Below are positions 32,884-41,171 of a stretch of DNA of 64,000 nucleotides, one piece after another (the first letter of the stretch is position 1; each line of letters opens with the position of its first letter). The stretch covers positions 735,131 to 799,130 of the forward strand of contig NZ_JADRCR010000002.1 of the NCBI RefSeq assembly GCF_016649425.1, given 5' to 3'. A program made the position numbers and the translations under genes. Origin of the DNA: Limnobaculum allomyrinae (GTDB lineage: Bacteria; Pseudomonadota; Gammaproteobacteria; Enterobacterales; Enterobacteriaceae). The notes beneath the pieces were generated by a model. That model did no database searches. It was not told the DNA's origin and worked only from the letters and a program-made list of their open reading frames with translations.

Positions 32884-33861
32884 TTACTCCTGCATCTTCA
32901 GCATAATGCTGGGATTGCGTGGTGGTTCTTGCAAAAAGGTTGTCCAACCTAAATAACATCCGGTATCACTGCCTAATGTCATGCTGCTGAGTTGGTTTTG
33001 AGCCAGTACTAACTGCAGGTCCCAGGCGAACTGATCCCTCAAAATGAATGAGACAAAGTTATGAAGTGCATGATGAAGCGAACCGGTAGGCAGGAATTGC
33101 TCCATCTTTTCACGACTTAATTCACTAATCGTCAGAATAAATTTTCCACTGTAATCAGGTATGTGAGTGCCAATAATGAAATTTTCCCCCAGCACCGAAT
33201 TGGCCAGACCTATGCGGTTTTGCTGTTGTTGGGGAATCGCCACACGACGAAACTGCCATGATTGAATTTTTACGGAAGAGAGATCGAAGCAGTGAGCAAT
33301 CAGCGACGCCATCAGATGCGGCGAACGCCCTGAACTGGCAAGAATACCGGCATACGAAAGCATCTTGCTTTGGTTAACCTGTAGCGATTGCCGAATGCTG
33401 GTTTTTCCTAACCCAACCAGTGCAAACATCCGCTGGGAAAACTCATCTTCCCCACTGTGTTTGTAACAAATGTAATAGCGATATTTACGCCAGATTTTGT
33501 ACAAATAGGTCGCCAGACGATGATTAAACAGATCGAGCAGGGCGGTTAAGCGGTAGTCCTGCTGGATCTCTTCCCATGCCATATCTTCCAGATAGTAGTT
33601 TGGCAGTGGGGAGTGAGTACCGGTTAAGCTCAGGAAAGGAAGCTTGATCTGTATTTTGTTATCTTTAAACGTAACCGCAGAGATATCTCTGGTGACAAAA
33701 GACAATGATGGATTACTGATAAACTGAATAAACTCCTTATGAGGTGGTAAATTCAGCAAGTTATCAATATCCACATGGCTTGATTTCGCCAGTAGCTCAA
33801 TTAACTGATAGAAATTATATTTTTCTGCCCGTTCCGGAATCAGGTATTCATCAACGACCAT
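32884..33861 (-). CDS. tssG: TssG, T6SS baseplate wedge subunit
   Basis: A 325-residue TssG (VasB/ImpH). Family landmarks are NFYQLIELL near the N-terminus, ITAVTFKDNKIQIKLPFLSLTGTHSPLPNYYLE, then LLDLFNHRLATYLYKIWRKYRY and GRSPHLMASLIAHCF. TssG dimerises with two TssF to form the wedge arms around the VgrG hub. The start at 33861 overlaps the last codons of tssF by 22 bp, a usual arrangement for this pair. It ends 3 bp before the FHA-domain start codon. The length is normal. Confidence 0.93.
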   Translation of the reverse strand: MVVDEYLIPERAEKYNFYQLIELLAKSSHVDIDNLLNLPPHKEFIQFISNPSLSFVTRDISAVTFKDNKIQIKLPFLSLTGTHSPLPNYYLEDMAWEEIQQDYRLTALLDLFNHRLATYLYKIWRKYRYYICYKHSGEDEFSQRMFALVGLGKTSIRQSLQVNQSKMLSYAGILASSGRSPHLMASLIAHCFDLSSVKIQSWQFRRVAIPQQQQNRIGLANSVLGENFIIGTHIPDYSGKFILTISELSREKMEQFLPTGSLHHALHNFVSFILRDQFAWDLQLVLAQNQLSSMTLGSDTGCYLGWTTFLQEPPRNPSIMLKMQE

Positions 33862-35579
33862 TGGTACACCTCATGTGTTGATGCATTAACCAGTTCCAAA
33901 AAGTGGAATGAATTGACCGTGGCATATTGGGAGTAGAAATGGGCGATAACCGCGCCAAACAGATACATTTCCCCAACGTTGTTAAATGCCGCAGGTGAAA
34001 TAACCAACGTTGATTTATGCCCTTCGATAATTAACTCGTTGTAATACTGCTGATAAGGTTCGGACTCAAAACTATGAATCGACGCCAGCAGCTTACTCAT
34101 GGATTTTTCTGCCCGCTGGCTATAGCGGGTAGTAAAATTGTAATTTTGTAATATTTGGCACAGTGAGTGTTTACTCAGTAGCGACAGATAGTTCAACGAA
34201 AGGGAAGAGATAGTGGTCCACTGTAAACTGCCATCCAGATCCGGACGAATAACCCGGGACGGGTAAGTCACATTGGTTAACGACACAAAAGAGGGGATCC
34301 CTTCACCGCCAAGGCAGATCTCGCCAATTCTTAATTTTTGCGCTTCGTCCCGATTGCTGCACAACGCACGAATGGAAATAATTTCGTCGTGGTTAAAATG
34401 TTGAGTCTCATCGCCTCTGACAAAAGAGAGTGAATAAGCAATCTGTTCTTGTTCACGATCCGGCTTCCGATTGAGATGGAAGTAGAGCGGAATCTTGCCG
34501 TTTTCATAACGGGTCTGATGGAGAAAACTGTCAAACGGGGAATATTTCCGAACCTGGTTTTGACTCCAGCCATTGATGCTGTCAATGGCAAATAGCTCAT
34601 AATATTCACGATGTTGGTGATTGATATATAAAGGATATTCGGTTTTATCACCATCGAGAGAAATAGGTTCGCAATCGTGATAAAACAGATTAATCGCCGG
34701 TGTGCAGTTAATTTTTATTGAATCGGCGGTCAGTTTTAACGTCGCGGGCAACGGGCGTTTGAATTTAAACGCCAGAGTAAATTCTTTGGTGTTCAAACGG
34801 TCCAGATAGTCAGGAAATCCTTTAAAATCAAAGAACAGAAAACCTTCGGTAAAAGTAAAGTATTCATGTAGCAAACGGTATCCGGCATAGGTATTGGTCG
34901 GATAATCGAAAATAGCCTGAGCGGCATCGAAACCAACGGGAATGGCCTGTAAATCAGGCATAGGTAATGATTGGCCATTAACCGTTAGGGTGACGCCGGA
35001 CAGATATTCAGCCAGATAGAGATACAGCTGGCAGCCGGTCAGAATATCGGCTCCCAGAAACAGCCTTAGCTGATTGAGACCAATGGCTGACAGGTTCTGA
35101 TTTTCAGCGCTCTGGCTACTGAAATGCAGATGAATGGTATCCGGTGATGCCTTAATTGTTTGGTCGATATCAAAGGGTATCAACCAGGTACTGCGCGTTG
35201 TTCTGAACGTGCAGGAACGAGAATGTTCTGCCGTTATCGGGCTCAACACATTAGCATGAGGTGGAATTTCTACCGCTGTTCCATTGTGAGTTTTAAATTC
35301 AATAATGGTGGTGCTGGGCGTCTGCTGTAGATAATTGGGCCACAGCATATCCATCAGGTTAGCGGTGAGCTGTGGGTATTCCTGATTAATTCTGGCGTGC
35401 AGCAGACTGCTTAAATAGGTAAAACCATCAAGCGTGCGGTTAACGTCCGGATCGAAATAAGGCTCTGACAAAAACTGGGAGGCCTGCGGAAACTCCTCAA
35501 CGAATTTCTTGCTCTCCTCATTAAGATAGTATTTTTCTTGTTTAATATAACTATCTGGCAGCATATCATCCCTAATCAA
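33840..35579 (-). CDS. tssF: TssF, T6SS baseplate wedge subunit (copy 1, core operon)
   Basis: A 579-residue TssF (VasA/ImpG). The N-terminus has YYLNEESKKFVEEFPQAS and DVNRTLDGFTYLSSLLHARI, then the family-typical EYPQLTANLMDMLWPNYLQQTPSTTIIEF. Later regions include FPDYLDRL, INLFYHDCEPISLDG and the C-terminal AFNNVGEMYLFGAVIAHFYSQY. It forms the wedge with TssG and contacts TssK. It sits between tssE and tssG as in most T6SS operons. A second, divergent tssF is present at 39360 on the other strand. Confidence 0.94.
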   Translation of the reverse strand: MIRDDMLPDSYIKQEKYYLNEESKKFVEEFPQASQFLSEPYFDPDVNRTLDGFTYLSSLLHARINQEYPQLTANLMDMLWPNYLQQTPSTTIIEFKTHNGTAVEIPPHANVLSPITAEHSRSCTFRTTRSTWLIPFDIDQTIKASPDTIHLHFSSQSAENQNLSAIGLNQLRLFLGADILTGCQLYLYLAEYLSGVTLTVNGQSLPMPDLQAIPVGFDAAQAIFDYPTNTYAGYRLLHEYFTFTEGFLFFDFKGFPDYLDRLNTKEFTLAFKFKRPLPATLKLTADSIKINCTPAINLFYHDCEPISLDGDKTEYPLYINHQHREYYELFAIDSINGWSQNQVRKYSPFDSFLHQTRYENGKIPLYFHLNRKPDREQEQIAYSLSFVRGDETQHFNHDEIISIRALCSNRDEAQKLRIGEICLGGEGIPSFVSLTNVTYPSRVIRPDLDGSLQWTTISSLSLNYLSLLSKHSLCQILQNYNFTTRYSQRAEKSMSKLLASIHSFESEPYQQYYNELIIEGHKSTLVISPAAFNNVGEMYLFGAVIAHFYSQYATVNSFHFLELVNASTHEVYQWSLMNT

Positions 35580-35596
35580 GCTCAGAAAACGCGTGG

Positions 35597-36013
35597 CTAA
35601 ATAACTTCTAATTTATTGTTATTAATATGAATATCGAGTTCGATTCGTTCTACATCATAAACTTGTGCAATTTGAGCGATTACCGAGAAATAGTAGGTAA
35701 AAGTAATAGGATCCTGCCGCACCACAATCTGGGTATGGCTGATACGTGGCTCATAGCGCGCGATACAGTGGCGAATCGACTGACATATAGAACTCTGAAT
35801 CTCTTCAGTACTTAGCAGGGCATCATTAACATCAATAATGCCCAGCTCTTTAGTACCATGACATTCACCCGGTCTGGCGTTGAAAATATGGCGCAGATTG
35901 TTTTTGATTGACAGGATAAAGGCCGCGTCTCCTTTAAGCCGCGGCTGATCGTTCTGTAATCGGTCAAACAGGCTGCCTTTACTGCCGGTATTCCAACGTC
36001 GTAAGGTCGCCAT
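35597..36013 (-). CDS. tssE: TssE, gp25-like T6SS baseplate/sheath initiator
   Basis: A 138-residue protein of the T4 gp25/lysozyme-like baseplate family. It has GSLFDRLQND, the central SIKNNLRHIFNARPGE, GIIDVNDALL, ICQSIRHCIARYEPRI and a beta-rich C-terminus (RIELDIHINNNKLEVI). The conserved E-P-R (YEPRI) segment, needed for sheath initiation in gp25 relatives, is intact. TssE seeds polymerisation of the TssBC sheath on the baseplate. The gene starts 3 bp after the tssC stop and is 17 bp upstream of tssF. Confidence 0.93.
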   Translation of the reverse strand: MATLRRWNTGSKGSLFDRLQNDQPRLKGDAAFILSIKNNLRHIFNARPGECHGTKELGIIDVNDALLSTEEIQSSICQSIRHCIARYEPRISHTQIVVRQDPITFTYYFSVIAQIAQVYDVERIELDIHINNNKLEVI

Positions 36014-36016
36014 GTA

Positions 36017-37504
36017 TTACTCCTTGTCCAGGCGCCCTACCAGCGAGAGTTCAGTGTATGAACCCATGCTTTTCAGATGTGGACGGAGTAACAGACGTGT
36101 TTTCACCCAGCCAGGTTCGCCCGGAACATCGCTAACGGTTAAGCTGATAGCGCGGAATGGACGACGGCAGCGCACGTCAACTGGTGGATTCTCCTGATCG
36201 GAAACATACTGCTTCAGCCAGGTATTCAGATTACGTTCCACATCGGCCGCTTCCTGATAAGAACCCAGTTTTTCACGCTGAATCACTTTCAGATAGTGGG
36301 CAATACGTGTGGACAGCATGATGTAAGGTAATTGAGTACCCAACTTGCTGTTGGTTTCGGCCGCTTTACCTTCATCAGTATTCGGGAACTTCAATGGTTT
36401 TTGTACCGACTGAGCAGAGAAGAATGCTGCGTTATCTGAGCCTTTACGCATGGTTAGTGCAATAAAGCCCTCTTCCGCCAGTTCGAATTCCCGACGATCG
36501 GTAATCAGTGTTTCTGTTGGGATCTTAGTTTGCAATTCACCCATGGCTTCGAACACATGTACCGGCAGATCTTCAACGGCACCGCCGCTTTCTGGCCCAA
36601 TAATATTTGGACACCAACGGTATTGAGCAAAGCTATCGGTTAAACGGGTACCAAATGCGTACACGGCATTGGTCCAGAGATAGTGCTCATGGTTATGGCT
36701 GACGTCTTCTTCATAACCGAAACTTTTAACCGGATTATCCATTGGGGAATAGGGCAGACGTGCCAGATTTCTTACGGTTAACAGACCCAACATTCTGGAG
36801 TCTTCCGCTTCACGCAGAGAACGCCATTTGGTATAAGCTGGGCTCTCAAACACGGAGCTTAACTCTTTGATGCTGTCTAACTGGGTATAACTATCAATGC
36901 CAAAGAATTGCGGCGCAGCAGAAGAGATAAATGGTGTATGAGCCATGGCACCAACAGCAGAAGTATATTGCAGCAACTTGATGTCCGGCGCATTAGGTAA
37001 AAATTGATAATCCGCCAGAATAGCGCCAATCGGCTCACCACCGAACTGGCCGTATTGTGCTGAGTAAACGTGCTTATATAAACCAGATTGTGTAATTTCA
37101 GGCGCAAACTCGAAATCTTCCAACATCTCATCTTTGGTCACATACAGCAGATTGATTTTGATGTTTTCTCTGAAATCAGTGCGGTCAATTAACAGTTTTA
37201 AACCGCGCCATGAAGATTCCATTTTTTGCAGCTCTTGATTGTGCAAAATTTCATCAAGCTGGACGCTGAGTTTTTTATCCAGTTCGGCAATCATTCGGTC
37301 AACCAGCTGTTTATTAACCGGTTCTTCAGTATTTCCGGTATCCAGAAGGTGAGAAACCAATGTAGCGATACCCTGTTTAGCGATATCGTAACTTTCATCA
37401 GCCGGTGAGTAGTTGGTTTGGGAAGCAATCTGATCCAGCAGACTCATTGAGCTAAGCGCCTGCTCCCTGGAATCAGCAGCAACATTTTGTTCAGCTATAG
37501 ACAT
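36017..37504 (-). CDS. tssC: TssC, large T6SS contractile sheath subunit
   Basis: About 495 residues from MSIAEQNVAADS (ATG at 37504). An ATG 33 bp upstream is in frame but its leader (MHSCFNKGLLF) is not like TssC, so the internal start is preferred. Landmarks are LLDQIASQTNYSPADES, MESSWRGLKLLIDRTDFRENI, YGQFGGEPIGAILADYQF, AVGAMAHTPFISSAAPQFF, EDSRMLGLLTVRNLARLPY and the C-terminal VPGEPGWVKTRLLLRPHLK. It forms heterodimers with TssB that polymerise into the contractile sheath around Hcp and are later recycled by ClpV. It is about 100 bp downstream of tssB. Confidence 0.96.
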   Translation of the reverse strand: MSIAEQNVAADSREQALSSMSLLDQIASQTNYSPADESYDIAKQGIATLVSHLLDTGNTEEPVNKQLVDRMIAELDKKLSVQLDEILHNQELQKMESSWRGLKLLIDRTDFRENIKINLLYVTKDEMLEDFEFAPEITQSGLYKHVYSAQYGQFGGEPIGAILADYQFLPNAPDIKLLQYTSAVGAMAHTPFISSAAPQFFGIDSYTQLDSIKELSSVFESPAYTKWRSLREAEDSRMLGLLTVRNLARLPYSPMDNPVKSFGYEEDVSHNHEHYLWTNAVYAFGTRLTDSFAQYRWCPNIIGPESGGAVEDLPVHVFEAMGELQTKIPTETLITDRREFELAEEGFIALTMRKGSDNAAFFSAQSVQKPLKFPNTDEGKAAETNSKLGTQLPYIMLSTRIAHYLKVIQREKLGSYQEAADVERNLNTWLKQYVSDQENPPVDVRCRRPFRAISLTVSDVPGEPGWVKTRLLLRPHLKSMGSYTELSLVGRLDKE

Positions 37505-37604
37505 AAAAAGTAATCCCTTGTTAAAACACGAATGCAATCACATGGTGGTTGCACATAACCCGTGAATTTATTTCACCGGTTTCAATAGCAACTGAGTGCA
37601 ATAC

Positions 37605-38114
37605 TTAGTGTTTATCCGATTCAGTTGTCATGCTTAATTCGCGCAGCAGCTGCTCGCGGCTTGCCTCATCGCCAAGAATGGCTTCGATTTGAGCGCGAAA
37701 TGCGGGTTTATTGCCCAGCGGACCTTTCAAAGCAACCAGTGATTCCCGAAGCTCAATCAGTTTTTTCAACTCAGGAACTGCCTGCGCAATGCTGTCCGGC
37801 GATAGGTCTTTAAGGGTTTCAACTTTCAATTTGATAGGAATTTCAGATTCAACTTTTGAATCATCTTCTAAGCGGTTAGGAACTGAAAACTCAAGTTCAA
37901 TCCCCGCATTAGCCATTACCGAATCAAAAGTATATTTATCAATTGATATTGGCTTACGCTCTTCTATTGGCGTGTCTTGAGTTTTTCCGGTGAAGTCACC
38001 TGTCACTAATACGTGGAAAGGTAATTCTTTTTCCGCGACCTGACCGTTTGTTTCAGTTGTATATTTAATATTGATACGTTCTTTGGGTGCAACACTACCT
38101 TTTTTACCAGCCAT
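37605..38114 (-). CDS. tssB: TssB, small T6SS contractile sheath subunit
   Basis: A 169-residue TssB: the N-terminus GSVAPKERINIKYTTE, LPFHVLVTGDFTG, then the helical VPNRLEDDSKVESEIPIKLKV and the C-terminal LKKLIELRESLVALKGPLGN with EQLLRELS. It pairs with TssC as the sheath protomer. It is the first gene of the minus-strand T6SS operon, facing the AT-rich divergent region before hcp, so its promoter should lie there. No defects are visible. Confidence 0.96.
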   Translation of the reverse strand: MAGKKGSVAPKERINIKYTTETNGQVAEKELPFHVLVTGDFTGKTQDTPIEERKPISIDKYTFDSVMANAGIELEFSVPNRLEDDSKVESEIPIKLKVETLKDLSPDSIAQAVPELKKLIELRESLVALKGPLGNKPAFRAQIEAILGDEASREQLLRELSMTTESDKH

Positions 38115-38766
38115 GATTAATCCTTTGCTAACTAGATCCTGGGGAGTAAAGTATATTTAATTAAATCTTATCTGAATTTTAGATACGTGTGCCATAGACA
38201 ATAATGGTCAAAATTAAAAAGGGCAATAGCATTTATATTTATTTTTTAAATTTAAAGTGTTTCCATTGTGTTTGTTTCCATGTATCTGATTTGATTTAAA
38301 TTTCTTTATTTTCAATTGGTTGAAAAAATTATATTTAACTATTTATTATATTTTGATGGTGTTGTTATACGTCATTTTTATATTTGATTGAATTTGAAAA
38401 CTGGTAAAAATAACAGGTGTAAATATGGTTGATATATGTATAACATATTTGAAATTATTATTATTCATCATGGTATTAATCTGCGTTTTTTGTTTTTGGA
38501 ATGGATTTTCTATTATGTTGTGATTTTGGTTTGTTTAAGATAAATAAGTTTTATTTTTATTTTTAAATGCTACCAAACAGGAAGTAATAGATATTTTTTG
38601 ATAATTGATGTTCATGTATCGGAAATGGAATTTAGACATGAATGTATTTTAAATAAAATTTAAATAAATACATTCATCGTTTTAAGAAATTTAGAATAGC
38701 TTACTGATAGGCAGTAATCGTTATTCTGAATATACACTTGGCAATCAAATGTTAAAGGAGAATGCG
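38115..38766. promoter_or_regulatory. AT-rich divergent control region between tssB and hcp
   Basis: This 650-bp gap holds no gene on either strand. It is strikingly AT-rich with many A and T runs, unlike the flanking coding DNA. It must drive tssB leftward and hcp rightward. Such composition is typical of H-NS-silenced, horizontally acquired control regions; this is inference. No promoter hexamers were assigned with confidence. One clear palindrome is present at 38638-38677. Confidence 0.65.
38638..38677. promoter_or_regulatory. Candidate operator: 12-bp palindrome upstream of hcp
   Basis: Perfect arms atgaatgtattt (38638-38649) and aaatacattcat (38666-38677) are separated by 16 AT-rich bases. 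The element lies about 90 bp before the hcp start codon. Lack of a GC stem and T-run argues against a terminator. A dimeric regulator site is plausible, but no regulator is identified. Confidence 0.5.
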
Positions 38767-39282
38767 ATGCCAACACCACCTTTTGTATCCATCACTGGAA
38801 AAACTCAAGGCAACATCACTCAGGGTGCCTACACGCTTGAGTCTGTTGGTCAGGGATTTGTTGAAGGTCATGAAGATGAGATGATCGTTCAGGAAGTTAA
38901 ACATCAAGTCTTTGTTCCTACTGACCCACAAAATGGTCAACCTTCAGGCCAACGTCAACATAAACCTTTGGTTCTTACTATTGCACTAAATAAAGCGGTT
39001 CCACTGCTTTATAACGCATTAGCCGCGGGTGAAAGCCTGCCGGAAGTTGCGTTGAAATGGTACAGAACCTCTCCTGATGGTAAGCAGGAGCACTATTTCA
39101 CCACCAAACTGGAAGACGCCACTATCGTTAATATGGATTTAGTGATGCCTAACAGTCAGGATCCATCTCAGTCTCATTTCACTCAATTGCTTGATGTGCA
39201 TTTAGCCTATCGCAAAATTGATTGGGAACACGTGGTTGCCGGTACGTCCGGTGCAGATGACTGGCGCAAACCAGCCGTTTGA
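38767..39282 (+). CDS. hcp: Hcp (TssD), T6SS inner tube protein
   Basis: A 171-residue Hcp1-family protein. The ATG at 38767 is preferred over an upstream in-frame ATG because AAAGGAG lies 5-6 nt before it. Landmarks are FVSITGKTQGNITQGAYT, the loop GHEDEMIVQEVKHQV, HKPLVLTIALNKAVPLLYNAL and the C-terminal YRKIDWEHVVAGTSGADDW. Hexameric rings stack into the tube inside the TssBC sheath and carry small effectors. It is the first gene of the plus-strand hcp-tssF2-vgrG-adaptor-rhs unit and probably one of its most highly expressed products. A hairpin follows its stop. Confidence 0.96.
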   Translation: MPTPPFVSITGKTQGNITQGAYTLESVGQGFVEGHEDEMIVQEVKHQVFVPTDPQNGQPSGQRQHKPLVLTIALNKAVPLLYNALAAGESLPEVALKWYRTSPDGKQEHYFTTKLEDATIVNMDLVMPNSQDPSQSHFTQLLDVHLAYRKIDWEHVVAGTSGADDWRKPAV

Positions 39283-39304
39283 TTTTAGTGTTTTTATACT
39301 GAAA

Positions 39305-39332
39305 ATAGCCGCATCCATACCGATGCGGCTAT
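39305..39332 (+). terminator. Hairpin after hcp, possible attenuator
   Basis: Perfect 11-bp arms atagccgcatc and gatgcggctat with a 6-nt loop, between hcp and the second tssF. No T-run follows, so it is probably an mRNA 3'-stabilising or partial-termination structure. It could let hcp be expressed above the downstream genes. Confidence 0.55.
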
Positions 39333-39359
39333 CTTGCATAGAGAATACAAGGAGTCAGT

Positions 39360-41087
39360 ATGGAGCTAAGGGATTGCTTCAAGGACGAACTGCAATACAT
39401 TAAGCAATTGGCTGCCGAGCGAGCAAACCAAAATCCAACATTTGGTGAGTTTCTGCAATCTTCAGAGAATGATGCAGACGTTGAGTTTTTGTTTGAACAC
39501 TTTGCATTTCTGATGGCGAAATTACGGCAAAACGTTGATGATGCGTTCCCGGAAATTACCCAAAACTTGCTGTCTCGTGTATGGCCTACGCCAATCAGAC
39601 CAATACCTTCGACTTCTATTCTTAATTTCCGACCCAAGTCAGATGAAATTTATCGGTTACTGAAAGGCAGTCGGGTTGAGGCCAATTTGGGTAATGACGA
39701 AGCCTGCACTTACCAACTGGCAAGAGATGTGAAAGTTGTTCCCTGTCTTATTCGTGACTGTACATTAGTGAATACCCCGACTAATGGCATGATGAAATTG
39801 AAAGTTGAGTGGCAAGGGAGTATTACCAAAGAGGGCGAATGGGTCACCGAGCCATTTACACTGTTTTTAAGTCCTGACCAGCAAACTGCCGGACTGTTGC
39901 AATTATGGCTACAGCAATATCTGGAGAAGGTTTCGGTGGTTTGTGGTGACAAGCGTTTTTCGCTATCTAATCGGGTTATCCAAACCTTTACGCCCGATGC
40001 CGAAAGCCTGATTCTTCCGCTGGATATTCCTCTATTTTGGCGGCTACAGCTGTTGCAACAATATTTCCATCTTCCTCATGTAAATGACTTTATTACCATC
40101 GATTTCAGTTCTGAATTAAATACAATTCTGCTGAATGAAGAGGGGACTTTTGAGCTGCATTTTGAATTTAATCAGCCTTTGTTGACGGATAAAACCATTG
40201 CTGCGACTACGGCTTTTTTCCCTAATTGTGTTCCGGTAATCAATTTTTGCCAGGGCCAGCCTCAAATCGTCGATTTTGTGAAAGGGCAAAGTACCTATCA
40301 GTATCAGGATGAAGTGAATCATAACGTGTATCAGATCAAGTCAATCTATTCAATTCTTGAGTCTGGTATACGTAATTCTCGCGGTGATTCAGTTAACTAT
40401 CTGCCAATAACGCAATTTACTACCAATAATTTTGATGATAGCCAAATCTACTATCAATGCATGCTGGAGCATAACGTCAAAGGTGAAGCACAAACGCTGA
40501 TCACTTTTATTGATAGTCAGGGTAAACGAATAGTCGATTTCCCTAATAAAACATTCTTTTGCGATGTGGTGGTGACTAACGGGCAACTGTGCAGTGGGTT
40601 AGAGATTGGCGATATCTGTATGCCAACGCTGGATATTTCTAATAGCCTGAATTTTTCGAATATTACCCGGCCAACCCATGAAATTGCGCCGCTGGTGGAT
40701 AGTCACAGCCACTGGCCGATTATTTCTCACTTATCTCTCAGCCCAATGTTTTTAAAAGATTTGGCTGCAGTCAAACAATTACTCACCGACTTGAATTTCC
40801 ATATTCATACCAGTGCTCCGCTACAGCAGCAGAGCGAACAACGTTTAGCCGGCATTGATTGGATTTGGCATAAAGGGGTGATGAAGCGTGGATTGGAAAT
40901 GGTGCTAACCCTGAATCCTGATAATTTTAGCGATGATGGGGAGATGTATCAGTTTGGTTTCATTTTAGGAAACGTACTTCCGTACTGTATGACAAAAAAT
41001 AATTTCCTGATGATGAAAATAGTTAATAGCAAGACCCAGCGGTTATGGTCTCTGGCGCCGATCTTAGGTGGAAGAGAGCAAATTTGA
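39360..41087 (+). CDS. Second TssF-family protein, in the hcp-vgrG unit
   Basis: A 575-residue protein clearly of the TssF/VasA family: DCFKDELQYIKQLAAERANQ, DADVEFLFEHFAFLMAKLRQNVDDAFPEITQNLLSRVWP, PSTSILNFRP, and a C-terminal DGEMYQFGFILGNVLPY that parallels GEMYLFGAVIAHFY in the core-operon TssF. It is far from identical to that TssF (33840) and has no adjacent tssG, so it is a divergent paralogue and not a recent duplicate. GGAG precedes the ATG by 6 nt. It may form an alternative wedge for a particular VgrG, or may help load that spike; both ideas are inference. No frame damage is seen. Confidence 0.85.
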   Translation: MELRDCFKDELQYIKQLAAERANQNPTFGEFLQSSENDADVEFLFEHFAFLMAKLRQNVDDAFPEITQNLLSRVWPTPIRPIPSTSILNFRPKSDEIYRLLKGSRVEANLGNDEACTYQLARDVKVVPCLIRDCTLVNTPTNGMMKLKVEWQGSITKEGEWVTEPFTLFLSPDQQTAGLLQLWLQQYLEKVSVVCGDKRFSLSNRVIQTFTPDAESLILPLDIPLFWRLQLLQQYFHLPHVNDFITIDFSSELNTILLNEEGTFELHFEFNQPLLTDKTIAATTAFFPNCVPVINFCQGQPQIVDFVKGQSTYQYQDEVNHNVYQIKSIYSILESGIRNSRGDSVNYLPITQFTTNNFDDSQIYYQCMLEHNVKGEAQTLITFIDSQGKRIVDFPNKTFFCDVVVTNGQLCSGLEIGDICMPTLDISNSLNFSNITRPTHEIAPLVDSHSHWPIISHLSLSPMFLKDLAAVKQLLTDLNFHIHTSAPLQQQSEQRLAGIDWIWHKGVMKRGLEMVLTLNPDNFSDDGEMYQFGFILGNVLPYCMTKNNFLMMKIVNSKTQRLWSLAPILGGREQI

Positions 41088-41171
41088 TGAATAAAACTCA
41101 TCAATAGATTGTGCCAGCCCATCATGGGAGTGAAGTGCGCATTGTGTTGATGAAATATAGGGATGTAGGTT

